A stretch of 64,000 nt of DNA, from the NCBI RefSeq assembly GCF_016745255.1, contig NZ_JADOEQ010000003.1, forward strand, positions 62,001 to 126,000, written 5' to 3'. The notes below the pieces were generated by a model. The model was given only the letters and a program-made list of their open reading frames with translations. It had not been told where the DNA came from and searched no databases. The stretch is from Enterococcus sp. BWR-S5 (GTDB lineage: Bacteria > Bacillota > Bacilli > Lactobacillales > Enterococcaceae). Of this stretch, positions 26,335 to 35,675 are shown one piece after another. Position numbers and translations under genes: made by a program. Each line of letters opens with the position of its first letter. Position 1 is the first letter of the stretch.

Positions 26335-26679
26335 ATGGATAAATCAGAATCGTTAAAGGAAATGCAGGCAGAGGTAGATGCCTATATCAAACAGTTTAAA
26401 GCCGGCTACTTTTCTCCATTAAGCCAAATGGCACGGTTAACAGAAGAGGTTGGAGAATTAGCCCGGGAAATCAATCATTATTATGGAGAAAAGCCGAAAA
26501 AAGCGGATGAACAGCCGAAAACGGTTGAAGAGGAGTTGGGAGATGTCCTCTTTGTTACGTTGATTATGGCTAACTCATTGTCGATTGATTTGACAGAGGT
26601 TTTTAATAGAAATATGAAGAAATTTAACCAACGGGATAACTATCGTTTTGAACGAAAGGATGGAAAAACACATGATTAA
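26335..26679 (+). CDS. MazG-type nucleotide pyrophosphohydrolase
   Basis: 114-aa single-domain MazG-like protein. The metal-binding helices [12 protein letters not shown] (about residues 34-45) and [18 protein letters not shown] (about 66-83) give the E-x-x-E and E-x-x-D ligands. It should hydrolyse non-canonical or excess NTPs to NMP and PPi. ATG 26335 is chosen over GTG 26311 on ribosome-site spacing (GGAAGG). Its 3' end overlaps dapB by eight bases, starting the mazG-dapB-cca run. Confidence 0.85.
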   Translation: MDKSESLKEMQAEVDAYIKQFKAGYFSPLSQMARLTEEVGELAREINHYYGEKPKKADEQPKTVEEELGDVLFVTLIMANSLSIDLTEVFNRNMKKFNQRDNYRFERKDGKTHD

Positions 26680-27457
26680 AATAGCGATTGCGGGATTTAA
26701 AGGTAAAATGGGCAGTACAGCAGTAAATATGGTTCTTGAGCACCCTGAACTGGAGCTTGTCAGTGTTTTAGACCCATTTTCAGAAGAAGCGAGTCTAAAG
26801 GATGTCTCTGGGTATGAAGCAGATATCCCTGTATTTAAAACGAAAGAGGCTCTGTTGATAAGTGAACCAGATGTCTGGATTGATTTCACAATTCCTGCTG
26901 TTGCTTATGAAAATACGAGCTTTGCTATTGAAAATAAAATTTCTCCGGTTGTCGGTACTACTGGTTTTACAGAGGAACAACTGACTCACTTGAAAAAACG
27001 CTCAGCAGAGCTGAAGGTTGGTGGGTTGATTGCGCCAAACTTTGCTGTCGGCGCAGTTTTGATGATGCAGTTTGCTAAAAAAGCTGCAGCCTATTTTCCG
27101 GATGTGGAAATCATTGAGCTGCACCATGACAATAAGCTGGATGCCCCTAGCGGAACGGCATTGAAAACCGCTGAAATGATGGCGGAGGTCAGGAAACCAA
27201 AGAGACAAGGTCATGCGGAGGAAGAAGAATTAATCGCCGGAGCTCGTGGTGCAGATTATGATGGCATGAAGATTCATAGTGTCAGACTCCCAGGGTTAAT
27301 TGCTCATCAGCAGGTGCAGTTTGGCGGAACGGGTGAAGGCTTGACGATTCGTCATGATTCTTATGATCGAAGCTCATTTATGACGGGTGTAGCTCTAGGC
27401 TGTCAAAAAGTTGTTGCACTTGATGAACTGGTCTATGGATTGGAAAATCTATTATGA
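26672..27457 (+). CDS. dapB: 4-hydroxy-tetrahydrodipicolinate reductase
   Basis: NAD(P)H-dependent reductase of the lysine/diaminopimelate pathway, needed for peptidoglycan precursors. GFKGKMG (residues 7-13) is the nucleotide loop; [20 protein letters not shown] (about 148-167) is the family signature with catalytic His and Lys. Length 261 aa is normal. ATG 26672 gives [17 protein letters not shown] and ATG codons further upstream lie inside mazG. The stop overlaps cca by four bases. Confidence 0.95.
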   Translation: MIKIAIAGFKGKMGSTAVNMVLEHPELELVSVLDPFSEEASLKDVSGYEADIPVFKTKEALLISEPDVWIDFTIPAVAYENTSFAIENKISPVVGTTGFTEEQLTHLKKRSAELKVGGLIAPNFAVGAVLMMQFAKKAAAYFPDVEIIELHHDNKLDAPSGTALKTAEMMAEVRKPKRQGHAEEEELIAGARGADYDGMKIHSVRLPGLIAHQQVQFGGTGEGLTIRHDSYDRSSFMTGVALGCQKVVALDELVYGLENLL

Positions 27458-28668
27458 GGCTGGAGAAAATACCTGATGTTTTTGTCAGAGCATCAGCGGT
27501 CATTGAGGAAATTGAGAAGCATGGATTTGAGGCATACTTTGTAGGCGGTAGTGTACGCGATACTTTGCTGGGAAAAAAAAGTCATGATGTTGATATAGCG
27601 ACGAGTGCATACCCTGAGGAAATCAAGCAAATATTCAAACGTACCGTCGATGTCGGGATTGACCACGGAACCGTTTTGGTACTTTATGAAGAGGAGCAGT
27701 ACGAAATCACAACATTCCGAACAGAATCGACGTATCAAGATTATCGAAGACCGGATACAGTAACTTTTGTTCGCTCCCTTGAAGAAGATTTGAAGCGCCG
27801 AGATTTTACAATCAACGCATTAGCGATGGATAAAGAAGGCACAATCATTGATTTGTTTCATGGACTTGATGACTTAAATCATGGAGTCATTCGAGCTGTC
27901 GGCGATCCCAAGGAGCGTTTTCATGAGGATGCGCTGCGCATGATGAGAGGACTTCGTTTTGCCAGTGAATTAGATTTTGAAATAGAGACGAAAACATTAG
28001 AAGCTATTGACCTTTATCATTCTTTGCTATCCAAGATTTCGGTTGAACGGATTGCGATTGAGTTCATTAAGCTGCTTCTTGGAAAAAATCGCTGTAAAGG
28101 TCTGTTGCCGTTCATAGAGACAGCCTGCTACCAAAGCTGTCCTGGACTTAAGGACAGACTGGACGGATTAACGGCTTTCTCGAAGCTGCCAAATCAACTG
28201 ATTGAAGAAGAACAGCAAGGTTGGGCATTATTACTCAAAGAACTCAGGATACCCGTTTCAGAGACTCGAGACTTTCTGAAGGAATGGAAGCTGTCTAATC
28301 ACTTAATGCATGATGTGTCGGAGCTTCTTTATGGTTTGGAGGTTAGACTGACTGGGGCTTGGAAGGCAGAGGACCTTTTCAGATTGGGCTTGGAAAAAGC
28401 TTTGTCTGTAGAAAAAATGCTGTCGTTTTACCAGCATGAAGTCAATCTTGAACTGACGGAAAAGAAATATTCAGCATTGCCGATTACAGAACGCAAGCAG
28501 CTGCAAATAAGCGGCAATGATTTACTGGCTGCATTTGATAAGAAGCCGGGAAAATGGTTAGGTATTCTTATTAATGAGCTTGAGGCTGCTGTAATCAACG
28601 GAGAAGTTGTGAATAACAAACCAGACTTAATTTTGTATAGTGAAAAGTTTGTGAAAAAGGGGGAATAG
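27454..28668 (+). CDS. cca: CCA-adding tRNA nucleotidyltransferase
   Basis: Adds or repairs the CCA end of tRNAs with CTP and ATP. The class II nucleotidyltransferase head has [10 protein letters not shown]...[13 protein letters not shown] (residues about 32-54) and [12 protein letters not shown] (about 113-124), followed by [21 protein letters not shown]. Length 404 aa matches Bacillus-type Cca. ATG overlaps the dapB stop. Confidence 0.95.
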   Translation: MRLEKIPDVFVRASAVIEEIEKHGFEAYFVGGSVRDTLLGKKSHDVDIATSAYPEEIKQIFKRTVDVGIDHGTVLVLYEEEQYEITTFRTESTYQDYRRPDTVTFVRSLEEDLKRRDFTINALAMDKEGTIIDLFHGLDDLNHGVIRAVGDPKERFHEDALRMMRGLRFASELDFEIETKTLEAIDLYHSLLSKISVERIAIEFIKLLLGKNRCKGLLPFIETACYQSCPGLKDRLDGLTAFSKLPNQLIEEEQQGWALLLKELRIPVSETRDFLKEWKLSNHLMHDVSELLYGLEVRLTGAWKAEDLFRLGLEKALSVEKMLSFYQHEVNLELTEKKYSALPITERKQLQISGNDLLAAFDKKPGKWLGILINELEAAVINGEVVNNKPDLILYSEKFVKKGE

Positions 28669-28670
28669 AG

Positions 28671-29030
28671 ATGGCTGTCTATTCGAAGTCTTTTATTGTT
28701 GCAGCAAACCAAACTGCCAGAGAGCTTGGTTCAGGTGATCTTGATGTTCTGGCGACGCCGGCTTTAATTGCCATGGTTGAGAATACAGCAAAAGTACTTC
28801 TCGCCAAAGTATTAACGACAGAAGAAACCAGCGTTGGAACAAAAATTGATATGGTGCATAGAAGACCATCAGCAGTTGGTGCCGAAATTACTGTGAATGT
28901 GAAACAAGAAACAGAAAAACAGGTAAAAGTTGATTTTTCATTTGATGTCTATGAAGGCTCAGAGCTTATTGCAAAGGGGACACATCAACGAGCAGTCGTA
29001 GTAACAGAAGCTTTTCTAAGTAGGTTATAA
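28671..29030 (+). CDS. Hotdog-fold thioesterase (FlK-like)
   Basis: 119-aa hotdog protein of the fluoroacetyl-CoA thioesterase-like type: VLATPALIAMVENTAKVLL (about residues 25-43) and GTKIDMVHRRPSAVGAEITVNV (about 56-77) are typical of this family. Its acyl-CoA substrate is unknown. It starts two bases after the cca stop with GGGGGA before the ATG, so it belongs to the dapB-cca transcript. Confidence 0.78.
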   Translation: MAVYSKSFIVAANQTARELGSGDLDVLATPALIAMVENTAKVLLAKVLTTEETSVGTKIDMVHRRPSAVGAEITVNVKQETEKQVKVDFSFDVYEGSELIAKGTHQRAVVVTEAFLSRL

Positions 29031-29114
29031 TTACAGGCGTATTTTTAGGCAGTTTTCACAAAGTATGCTACACTGAAAGGTGTTAAGAATTTATTTATTA
29101 AGGAGAAAAATACT

Positions 29115-29567
29115 ATGGCAAGAGAAATGACTGGGTTAAAATTTTATTTCAGAAATGGTGAAACTTGGACAATCGGACGTCGTTATATTGGCGATCTGTG
29201 GATCAAGCAAATCACAACAAGCTTTGGACGTATCAACGGAAGTGAATTCGTAGAAATTCACCCATGCGCAGGCTTCAAAATTGAAATTTTCCAAGAAGGA
29301 GACCATGTACAGACGCATGACATCAACATGGGCGGATTGGAGTCAGGGATGTTTGCTCGTGCATTGAAATACGAAGATATCGAACGTATGGAAATTCTTT
29401 ATAAAAGCGGAACACCTGATTTGGTATACTTCCCATACAAAGATAAGAGTGATGAAGGTCTGGACAATGTTTACCAATCAACTAAAATTAGCGAAAAAAC
29501 AAACAGCTTATATATTGTAATCGATCCTACTCAAACAGTAGACGATGTTTATGCAGCTGAGTTTTAA
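29115..29567 (+). CDS. Conserved hypothetical protein
   Basis: 150-aa soluble protein with no membrane segment or recognised motif: MAREMTGLKFYFRNGETWTIGRRYIGDLW at the start and a generally beta-rich composition. AAGGAG sits about 9 bases before the ATG. A terminator follows. It was not assigned to any family by eye. Codon use matches well-expressed neighbours. Confidence 0.7.
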   Translation: MAREMTGLKFYFRNGETWTIGRRYIGDLWIKQITTSFGRINGSEFVEIHPCAGFKIEIFQEGDHVQTHDINMGGLESGMFARALKYEDIERMEILYKSGTPDLVYFPYKDKSDEGLDNVYQSTKISEKTNSLYIVIDPTQTVDDVYAAEF

Positions 29568-29587
29568 TAAGTAGATGAATTGTATAT

Positions 29588-29620
29588 GAAGTGAAATCCT
29601 CTGGGTTTCACTTCTTTTTT
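29588..29620 (+). terminator. Intrinsic terminator
   Basis: Perfect 9-bp stem GAAGTGAAA (29588-29596) / TTTCACTTC (29606-29614) with a T-run to 29620. Confidence 0.94.
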
Positions 29621-29815
29621 CATTTTTTTGACAGATAAACTGGTATTGACTTGTTTTCAGTAGATGATTCAATCATGTAAAGCAAGTATTTCCTTCAATT
29701 TTGCTATTATTTGATTTATTTTTAATACTTGTTATTTAGTTGTCATCACTTGATAGACAATTGTAAATTTACTGCTGCCTTGCTGCATTATAATAAAAGG
29801 CATGGAGGGCGAAAA

Positions 29816-30499
29816 ATGTATCGGGTAACTTGGATTAAGCTATATTATATGGTCATGGATTCCTTTTATTCACTAATAAGAAGGAGAGGCTATCTATCAT
29901 CCTTTGTCATGATTTTTTTGTTGTTTTTTCTTGTTTCATTCTCTTGGAAGGGGATCAGCTTCTTTTCTTCATGGATTGATTTAGAGCGAAGCCTTCAAGA
30001 AAAAGCACCGGATTTAGAAGCAAGCTCTTTTCAACCCTTGCTTTTATTGCTTACTATTTTAAAAACAGGAACACTGGTTGTCAGTATTATTTTGATACTT
30101 GCGGCAATTCTTTATAGCAAGCATTTTTATAAACAAAAAGCAGGTATTGAGCAGGAGGAGCTGTTGACTAAACGTTTGTTGGGGGAGACGTCATCAATTA
30201 TTTCTTTGACCTTTATGTTGGAAGCCGGCTATGTCTTGCTGCTTCTAGGGAGTGTTGCACTTGTACTGGGTACGCAAGTATTTCAAAGATTGTTGGCGGA
30301 TATTCAAGCGTTGGGCGCTTTTCAAATGACTGTTGCTGCCTATAAGCCTCAATTGGGACTTGAACTGCTTTTTTTCCTGTTAATCGTCGTGATAACTTTA
30401 GGAAGTGTGTTCTATTCTGTTTTCAGATTTGTTGAGAAGGAAGAGCGCTTGTTGCCAACGAGTAGTGATTTCAGTGATGCGGACAGCCACTCGGAGTGA
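29816..30499 (+). CDS. Four-helix membrane protein, function unknown
   Basis: 227-aa protein with predicted membrane helices near residues 27-48, 77-100, 130-155 and 185-210. The arrangement (one helix, an extracellular segment, three helices, charged tail) looks like one half of an FtsX-type permease, but no ATPase partner is next to it. ATG 29816 is chosen because GGAGGG at 29804-29809 precedes it; the longer reading from 29729 lacks a site. TATAAT at 29789-29794 may be its -10. Confidence 0.62.
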   Translation: MYRVTWIKLYYMVMDSFYSLIRRRGYLSSFVMIFLLFFLVSFSWKGISFFSSWIDLERSLQEKAPDLEASSFQPLLLLLTILKTGTLVVSIILILAAILYSKHFYKQKAGIEQEELLTKRLLGETSSIISLTFMLEAGYVLLLLGSVALVLGTQVFQRLLADIQALGAFQMTVAAYKPQLGLELLFFLLIVVITLGSVFYSVFRFVEKEERLLPTSSDFSDADSHSE

Positions 30500-30569
30500 A
30501 AAGGGAGCCGGAATTTATCGCCTTAAAAACAGGCTGAAAAAAATTTTTGACGTATTTTATAAAAAACAG

Positions 30570-30599
30570 TTGACAATCTATCAAATTGGGGAGTATACT
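30570..30599 (+). promoter_or_regulatory. Promoter of the aromatic operon leader
   Basis: Consensus -35 TTGACA (30570-30575), 18 bases, TATACT (30594-30599). Transcription would begin near 30606, about 30 bases before the leader-peptide ATG. Confidence 0.8.
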
Positions 30600-30635
30600 T
30601 ACTTCAATTCTTAAAACAGTAGTGGAGTGATTGAC

Positions 30636-30698
30636 ATGAAAACAATAATTCAAAAGCAAACACAACTGAATAAGTATTACTTTAGCTATTTTAGATGA
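30636..30698 (+). CDS. Putative Phe/Tyr leader peptide of the aro operon
   Basis: Twenty-codon ORF ending ...NKYYFSYFR. Five of the six residues 14-19 are aromatic (Tyr14, Tyr15, Phe16, Tyr18, Phe19). GGAG at 30624-30627 is 8 bases before the ATG. It lies between a consensus promoter and a set of competing hairpins ending in a terminator, directly ahead of the aromatic amino acid operon. This is what a ribosome-stalling sensor for Tyr/Phe-tRNA charging looks like. Translation is not shown. Confidence 0.75.
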   Translation: MKTIIQKQTQLNKYYFSYFR

Positions 30699-30823
30699 GT
30701 TTGTATTCATGAGTATCGTGGGTGCAAACAATGCAAAACGCAAGTTTGTATCTATGATGGCTAAGGGATTTCAACATGACTTTCAAGCCGCGTAGATGAA
30801 AATCTATAGTGGCTTTTTCTTTT
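30699..30823 (+). promoter_or_regulatory. Five-segment leader attenuator
   Basis: Segment 1 (30699-30712) pairs with 2 (30716-30729) in 14 bp with a 3-base loop. Segment 2 (30714-30729) pairs with 3 (30744-30759) in 16 uninterrupted bp. Segment 3 (30750-30762, ATCTATGATGGCT) pairs with 4 (30786-30797), 12 bp with one bulge. Segment 4 (30785-30797) pairs with 5 (30802-30815) as a GAAA-capped terminator. Segments 3 and 5 are near-duplicates, so both compete for 4. A ribosome at the leader stop codon (30696-30698) would mask segment 1, giving 2:3 and termination; stalling at Tyr14-Tyr15 would leave 1:2, then 3:4 and read-through. G-U pairs are included in the counts. Confidence 0.78.
30785..30823 (+). 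terminator. Attenuator terminator (4:5)
   Basis: Arms AAGCCGCGTAGAT (30785-30797) and ATCTATAGTGGCTT (30802-30815), a GAAA tetraloop and the tail TTTTTCTTTT to 30823. One bulged base; two G-U pairs. Confidence 0.88.
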
Positions 30824-30833
30824 ATCTTATTTT

Positions 30834-30891
30834 GCAAGGTATTCACTGTAGATTTTCTGTAAATTTACTGTGAGTACCTTGCTTTTTATTT
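30834..30891 (+). terminator. Second terminator before aroE
   Basis: Thirteen-bp stem GCAAGGTATTCAC (30834-30846) / GTGAGTACCTTGC (30870-30882), one G-U, 23-base loop, followed by TTTTTATTTT. It lies only 10 bases beyond the attenuator terminator, still upstream of aroE. Confidence 0.82.
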
Positions 30892-31007
30892 TGATTCGGT
30901 ATAAATCTTGTTATTTCAACACAGGAAGCATCCTTGATTGTGGAACAAATGAAGGAGGTAACCTGTATCACTGCTTAATAAGATTTATATACTATGGAGG
31001 TTGAACA

Positions 31008-31877
31008 ATGGAAAACACAATTACAGGTCACACAAGACTGATTGGACTTTTTGCTGATCCAATTCGTCACAGCGTTTCACCAATGATCCAAAACACAGCA
31101 CTTCAAGCATTGGGCATCGATGCTGTCTATCTGGCCTTTGAGCTGGGAGAGGAACGATTTTCTCAAGCGATTGACTCTATCCGCACGCTTGACATGCTGG
31201 GTGCAAACTTATCCATGCCCCATAAAATGGCGGCTGTTCCGATGATGGATGAGCTGAGTGAAGCGGCAAAACTGGTAGGAGCGATTAACACAATCGTCAA
31301 CAAAAATGGGAAACTAATCGGGTATACAACAGATGGCACCGGCTTTATGCGGAGTTTGCAGGATCAGGAAATCGACATTATCGGGAAAAAAATGACGATT
31401 ATCGGAGCAGGCGGTGCAGCAACAGCAATTATTGTACAGGCGGCATTGGACGGCGTGAAGGAAATGGCTGTCTATAACCGCAAGGATGAATTTTTTGAAA
31501 AGGTAAAAGCAAAGCTGGCTTATATCGAAGAGAGCACAGATTGTAAGATTCACTTACATGATTTAGCTGAAAAGGAAGAGCTGGCTAAAGATACATTGGA
31601 TAGCAGCTTGCTGGTAAATGCAACAGGAGTAGGAATGAAGCCGAATTTAGACGCTTCTCCTGTGGAGGATTTCTCAATTCTCCGAGCGGATCTTCCCGTT
31701 TATGATGTGATTTATACACCAAGAGAAACAAAGCTGTTGAAGGAAGCGAAAGCCAGAGGAGCGAAAACGATGAATGGCTTAGGAATGCTTCTCTACCAAG
31801 GAGCTGCGGCTTTTGAATTATGGACAGGCAAAGAAATGCCGGTCGAAAAAATTAAACCAATTATTGAAAACAACTAA
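31008..31877 (+). CDS. aroE: Shikimate dehydrogenase
   Basis: Reduces 3-dehydroshikimate to shikimate with [25 protein letters not shown] (substrate loop with the SxS serines), NLSMPHK (catalytic Lys), GAGGAATAI (nucleotide loop) and the C-terminal [18 protein letters not shown] are all in place; 289 aa is normal. TGGAGG at 30995-31000 is 7 bases before the ATG. First gene of the aromatic operon. Confidence 0.96.
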   Translation: MENTITGHTRLIGLFADPIRHSVSPMIQNTALQALGIDAVYLAFELGEERFSQAIDSIRTLDMLGANLSMPHKMAAVPMMDELSEAAKLVGAINTIVNKNGKLIGYTTDGTGFMRSLQDQEIDIIGKKMTIIGAGGAATAIIVQAALDGVKEMAVYNRKDEFFEKVKAKLAYIEESTDCKIHLHDLAEKEELAKDTLDSSLLVNATGVGMKPNLDASPVEDFSILRADLPVYDVIYTPRETKLLKEAKARGAKTMNGLGMLLYQGAAAFELWTGKEMPVEKIKPIIENN

Positions 31878-31905
31878 AATAGAGAAAATTCAGGAGGAAA
31901 TTATT

Positions 31906-32925
31906 ATGATCGTTATTATGAAAGCAAACGCAACCAAAGAACAAGTGGATTCAATTATAAAAAGAGTGAAAAAAGAAGGGCTGGATGTACAAATCAATCA
32001 AGGCAAGGATCATGTGGTTATTGGTCTTTTAGGTGATACACGTAAAATGCAGGATGTTGCATTTAACAGCTATGAAGGTGTAGAAAATACGGTACGGATT
32101 TCAAACACTTATAAACTGACTTCAAGAGAGTTTCATCCTCAAGATACTGTGGTGGACGTAGATGGCGTGAAAATCGGAAACGGTGAATTCGTAACAATGG
32201 CAGGTCCATGCTCAATCGAAGGATTAGATCAAATCAGAGAATGTGCACGAATTGCCAAGGCAGGCGGAGCTCAAATTCTGCGTGGGGGTGCTTTTAAGCC
32301 TAGAACATCGCCTTACGCTTTCCAAGGATTGGAAGAAGAAGGTCTGAAATACATTCGTCAAGCAGCAGATGAGCTGGGTATGAAGGTCATTACAGAAGTA
32401 ATGGATGAAGGACACATTGATATGGTCGCTGAGTATAGTGATATTCTACAAATCGGTGCACGGAATATGCAGAACTTCAAATTGTTGGCTTCTGTAGGGA
32501 AAACCGGTAAACCAATCGGACTAAAACGTGGAATTTCAGGAACGATTGATGAATGGTTGAATGCAGCTGAATACATTGCTGTTCAAAACAACAATAATGT
32601 TATTTTCATTGAACGTGGTATCCGTACTTACGAAACAGCAACGAGAAATACATTTGATTTAAGTGCAGTACCATTAATTAAAAAACTGAGTCATTTTCCT
32701 ATCATCGTTGACCCAAGTCACGGAACAGGTATTTGGGATTTAGTACCGCCAATGGCACGTGCCGGTGTTGCTTCCGGAGCAGATGGAATGATCGTCGAAA
32801 TTCATCCTGACCCTGCGAATGCTTGGTCTGATGGTCCACAATCATTGAACGAAAAGACTTACATGAGAATGATGAAAGAAGTTCAGATTATGGAAAAAGC
32901 AATGAAAGAGATTGATGCGTTATAA
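31906..32925 (+). CDS. aroF: DAHP synthase with ferredoxin-like domain
   Basis: 3-Deoxy-D-arabino-heptulosonate-7-phosphate synthase: PEP plus erythrose 4-phosphate, first step of the shikimate pathway. Residues 1-70 form the ferredoxin-like regulatory domain ([25 protein letters not shown]) known from the Thermotoga-type enzyme, where it confers feedback inhibition by Tyr/Phe. The barrel has [36 protein letters not shown] and VDPSHGTG. Start 31906 is set by AGGAGG at 31892-31897. 339 aa. Confidence 0.94.
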   Translation: MIVIMKANATKEQVDSIIKRVKKEGLDVQINQGKDHVVIGLLGDTRKMQDVAFNSYEGVENTVRISNTYKLTSREFHPQDTVVDVDGVKIGNGEFVTMAGPCSIEGLDQIRECARIAKAGGAQILRGGAFKPRTSPYAFQGLEEEGLKYIRQAADELGMKVITEVMDEGHIDMVAEYSDILQIGARNMQNFKLLASVGKTGKPIGLKRGISGTIDEWLNAAEYIAVQNNNNVIFIERGIRTYETATRNTFDLSAVPLIKKLSHFPIIVDPSHGTGIWDLVPPMARAGVASGADGMIVEIHPDPANAWSDGPQSLNEKTYMRMMKEVQIMEKAMKEIDAL

Positions 32926-33412
32926 TAAAAAGGACGGAATTGAGTTATCCATAAGAGCAGTTGTTGCAGAAGAGCTTCCACAGCTTCAAAAAATGTATCA
33001 AGAAGCTTTTAGAGGGCTCTTGAAAAAGTATCAGGATAATGAAACGAATCCTGCAACTGTGACAATGAAACAGTTGGAAAAGCTTCATGCTAGTCCAACG
33101 GATGAGCAGCTTTTTATTCTGGTAGACGGAAAAGCTGTAGGCAGTATCAAGCTTTCCCATCTACCAAATGAAACAATCAAATTAGGGCCAATTGCTGTTT
33201 TGCCAACCTATCAGAAACAGGGAATAGGGAAAGCAGCAATGGCGCAAATCGAAGAAAAATACCCAGCTTGTAGGCGTTGGCTCTTGGATACAATCAAACA
33301 GGAAGTGTATCTGGTTAATTTTTACAAAAGTCTGGGGTATGTTCCAACTGGCAAGACAGAAAAGGTTCAATCAAATATGACGATTATTTTTTTCCAGAAG
33401 GAGGTCAGTTAG
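32915..33412 (+). CDS. GNAT acetyltransferase within the aro operon
   Basis: 165-aa acetyltransferase inserted between aroF and aroB. The loop [26 protein letters not shown] (about residues 88-113) and [16 protein letters not shown] are GNAT hallmarks. ATG 32915 overlaps the aroF end by 11 bases, and the stop abuts the aroB ATG, so it is embedded in the translational chain of the operon. A link to aromatic metabolism is suggested only by position. Substrate unknown. Confidence 0.8.
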   Translation: MRYNKKDGIELSIRAVVAEELPQLQKMYQEAFRGLLKKYQDNETNPATVTMKQLEKLHASPTDEQLFILVDGKAVGSIKLSHLPNETIKLGPIAVLPTYQKQGIGKAAMAQIEEKYPACRRWLLDTIKQEVYLVNFYKSLGYVPTGKTEKVQSNMTIIFFQKEVS

Positions 33413-34477
33413 ATGCTGACAGTTCAGTTACCCACACATGAGTATCAAATCATTATTGAAAAAGGAAGCCTATCAGCTATAGGAGCATGGACTGCGAGTT
33501 TATGGAAGCCGCAAAAAATTGCTATTATCACAGATGAAACAGTAGATGCCTTATATGGTTCAACAGTGTTAACACAGCTCAAAGAACAGGGCTTTGAAGT
33601 GACAAAATTTGCTGTTCCTGCCGGAGAGACGAGTAAATCCCTGGCAAATACAGAAAGAATTTATGAGCACTTGGCGGAAAATCAGTTCACACGCAGTGAC
33701 GGTATTTTAGCTTTAGGTGGGGGTGTGATTGGTGACTTAGCTGGTTTCGCAGCAGCTACCTATATGCGAGGTATTCATTTTCTACAAGTTCCCACAACCT
33801 TGCTGGCACAGGTTGATAGTAGTATTGGTGGGAAGACTGGTGTGAATACTAAGAATGCTAAGAATCTGGTTGGTGCGTTTTGGCAGCCGGATGGCGTATT
33901 GATTGATCCGGATACACTAAATACATTGGAACCACGTCGAGTAAGGGAAGGCATTGCCGAGATTGTCAAATCAGCTGCAATTGCAGACCGTCATTTGTGG
34001 GAGCTGTTAAGCGGGTTGAAGGATGAACAAGAATTGCTGGAACAAGCTGTTACTATTATAACTGCTTGCCTAGAAATAAAACGCAAGGTTGTAGAAGAGG
34101 ACGAGCTGGATAATGGTATTCGTTTGATTCTCAATTTTGGGCACACCATTGGACATGCGATTGAGAATACCGCGGGGTATGGTGTTGTCAGCCATGGTGA
34201 AGCCGTAGCAATCGGTATGGTTCAAATCAATCGTGTTGCAGAGGAAAAAGGGCTCACACCAAAGCAGACGACGCAACAGCTGATAGAGCTGCTGAAAAAA
34301 TTTGGTCTGCCGATCAGCTATGAACAGTGGAATGAAGAAACCTTGTATCAAGCGTTGACCCATGACAAGAAAACAAGAGGAACAGCGATTAAAATCATCT
34401 TACTTGATGAGATTGGTAAAGCAAAAATTGTTCCGACAGATATAGAAGAAATGAAAGACTATTTGAAAAGGAGTTGA
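33413..34477 (+). CDS. aroB: 3-Dehydroquinate synthase
   Basis: NAD- and metal-dependent cyclisation of DAHP to 3-dehydroquinate. [55 protein letters not shown] and [10 protein letters not shown] supply the NAD loop, active site and metal ligands; 354 aa. The ATG follows the preceding stop with no gap, AAGGAGG lying within the end of that gene. The protein at 22394-23446 appears to be a degenerate relative. Confidence 0.96.
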   Translation: MLTVQLPTHEYQIIIEKGSLSAIGAWTASLWKPQKIAIITDETVDALYGSTVLTQLKEQGFEVTKFAVPAGETSKSLANTERIYEHLAENQFTRSDGILALGGGVIGDLAGFAAATYMRGIHFLQVPTTLLAQVDSSIGGKTGVNTKNAKNLVGAFWQPDGVLIDPDTLNTLEPRRVREGIAEIVKSAAIADRHLWELLSGLKDEQELLEQAVTIITACLEIKRKVVEEDELDNGIRLILNFGHTIGHAIENTAGYGVVSHGEAVAIGMVQINRVAEEKGLTPKQTTQQLIELLKKFGLPISYEQWNEETLYQALTHDKKTRGTAIKIILLDEIGKAKIVPTDIEEMKDYLKRS

Positions 34478-34482
34478 GTCAG

Positions 34483-35649
34483 ATGAGATTTATCACGGCT
34501 GGAGAATCCCATGGACCTGAGCTGACAGCTATCATTGAAGGATTGCCTGCAGGTCTGCCGTTAAGTGCAGAGGATATCAATAAAGAGCTTGCTCGTCGCC
34601 AAACTGGGTACGGAAGAGGCGGACGGATGAAAATAGAAACAGACAGGGTAAGAATTACTTCCGGCGTTCGCCATGGAAAAACATTAGGTGCTCCTGTTAC
34701 GTTAGTTGTAGAAAATAATGACTGGAAGAATTGGCAATCGGTGATGTCTGTTGAAGAGGTCTCCGAAAAAGAGAAAAACATACGACGAGTAAACAAGCCA
34801 AGACCCGGTCATGCAGACCTTGTTGGAGGAATAAAATATGGCCATGAGGATTTAAGAAATGTTTTGGAACGCTCATCTGCAAGAGAAACAACGATGCGTG
34901 TAGCAATTGGGGCTGTAGCTAAGAAGCTTCTTAAAGAACTTTCTATTGACGTTGCCGGTCATGTCGTCGTTCTTGGCGGGATTCAAGCAACGTTACCTGA
35001 GAACTTAACTGTTAAGGAAATTCAAGAAAAATCTGAGCAGTCAGAGGTTCGGGTTGTTGATCCGACAGTCGAAGAAGAAATTAAACAACTGATTGATGAA
35101 ACTAAGAAGAATGGCGATACAATCGGCGGCGTAGTAGAGGTTGTTGTCGGTGGCGTACCTGTTGGATTGGGAAGCTACACACAATGGGATCGCAAACTGG
35201 ATGCAAAGATTGCACAAGCAGTGGTCAGTATCAATGCCTTTAAGGGCGTAGAATTTGGTATCGGCTTTGAAATGGGCCATAGACCGGGGAGTGAGGTCAT
35301 GGATGAAATCGTGTGGAATGAGCAAACAGGATACACAAGAACATCTAACAATCTCGGTGGATTTGAAGGTGGTATGACAAATGGGATGCCTGTAATTGTT
35401 CGGGGAGTGATGAAGCCAATTCCGACGCTGTACAAGCCGTTGCAAAGTGTGAATATTGATACGAAAGAAGCGTATAAGGCCAGTGTTGAGCGTTCAGATA
35501 GTACAGCAGTTCCTGCTGCCAGTGTTGTCTGTGAAGCAGTTGTGGCAACAGAAATCGCACAGGCCGTTTTAGAAAAATTTGATAGTGATTCTTTTAGTCG
35601 AATGAAGGCCGATGTACAGGCCTATCGTCTCTACACCCAACAATTCTAA
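34483..35649 (+). CDS. aroC: Chorismate synthase
   Basis: Converts EPSP to chorismate with reduced FMN. The family signatures [18 protein letters not shown] (residues 7-24), [44 protein letters not shown] and [13 protein letters not shown] are present; 388 aa. ATG 34483 is chosen over TTG 34474 because GGAG at 34470-34473 abuts the TTG but lies 9 bases before the ATG. Slightly overlaps none; aroB ends at 34477. Confidence 0.96.
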   Translation: MRFITAGESHGPELTAIIEGLPAGLPLSAEDINKELARRQTGYGRGGRMKIETDRVRITSGVRHGKTLGAPVTLVVENNDWKNWQSVMSVEEVSEKEKNIRRVNKPRPGHADLVGGIKYGHEDLRNVLERSSARETTMRVAIGAVAKKLLKELSIDVAGHVVVLGGIQATLPENLTVKEIQEKSEQSEVRVVDPTVEEEIKQLIDETKKNGDTIGGVVEVVVGGVPVGLGSYTQWDRKLDAKIAQAVVSINAFKGVEFGIGFEMGHRPGSEVMDEIVWNEQTGYTRTSNNLGGFEGGMTNGMPVIVRGVMKPIPTLYKPLQSVNIDTKEAYKASVERSDSTAVPAASVVCEAVVATEIAQAVLEKFDSDSFSRMKADVQAYRLYTQQF

Positions 35650-35675
35650 AAAATAATTAAATTGGAGTGTAGAGC

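Noticed and set aside
30949-30978. Mini-ORF with an internal AAGGAGG ahead of aroE
   Set aside because: Nine codons without aromatic bias; the Shine-Dalgarno-like sequence is inside it and no start codon follows at the right distance. aroE has its own TGGAGG.
30600-31007. T-box riboswitch as the explanation for the aro leader
   Set aside because: No TGGNACCGCG T-box sequence, AG-bulge or specifier stem could be found between the promoter and aroE.
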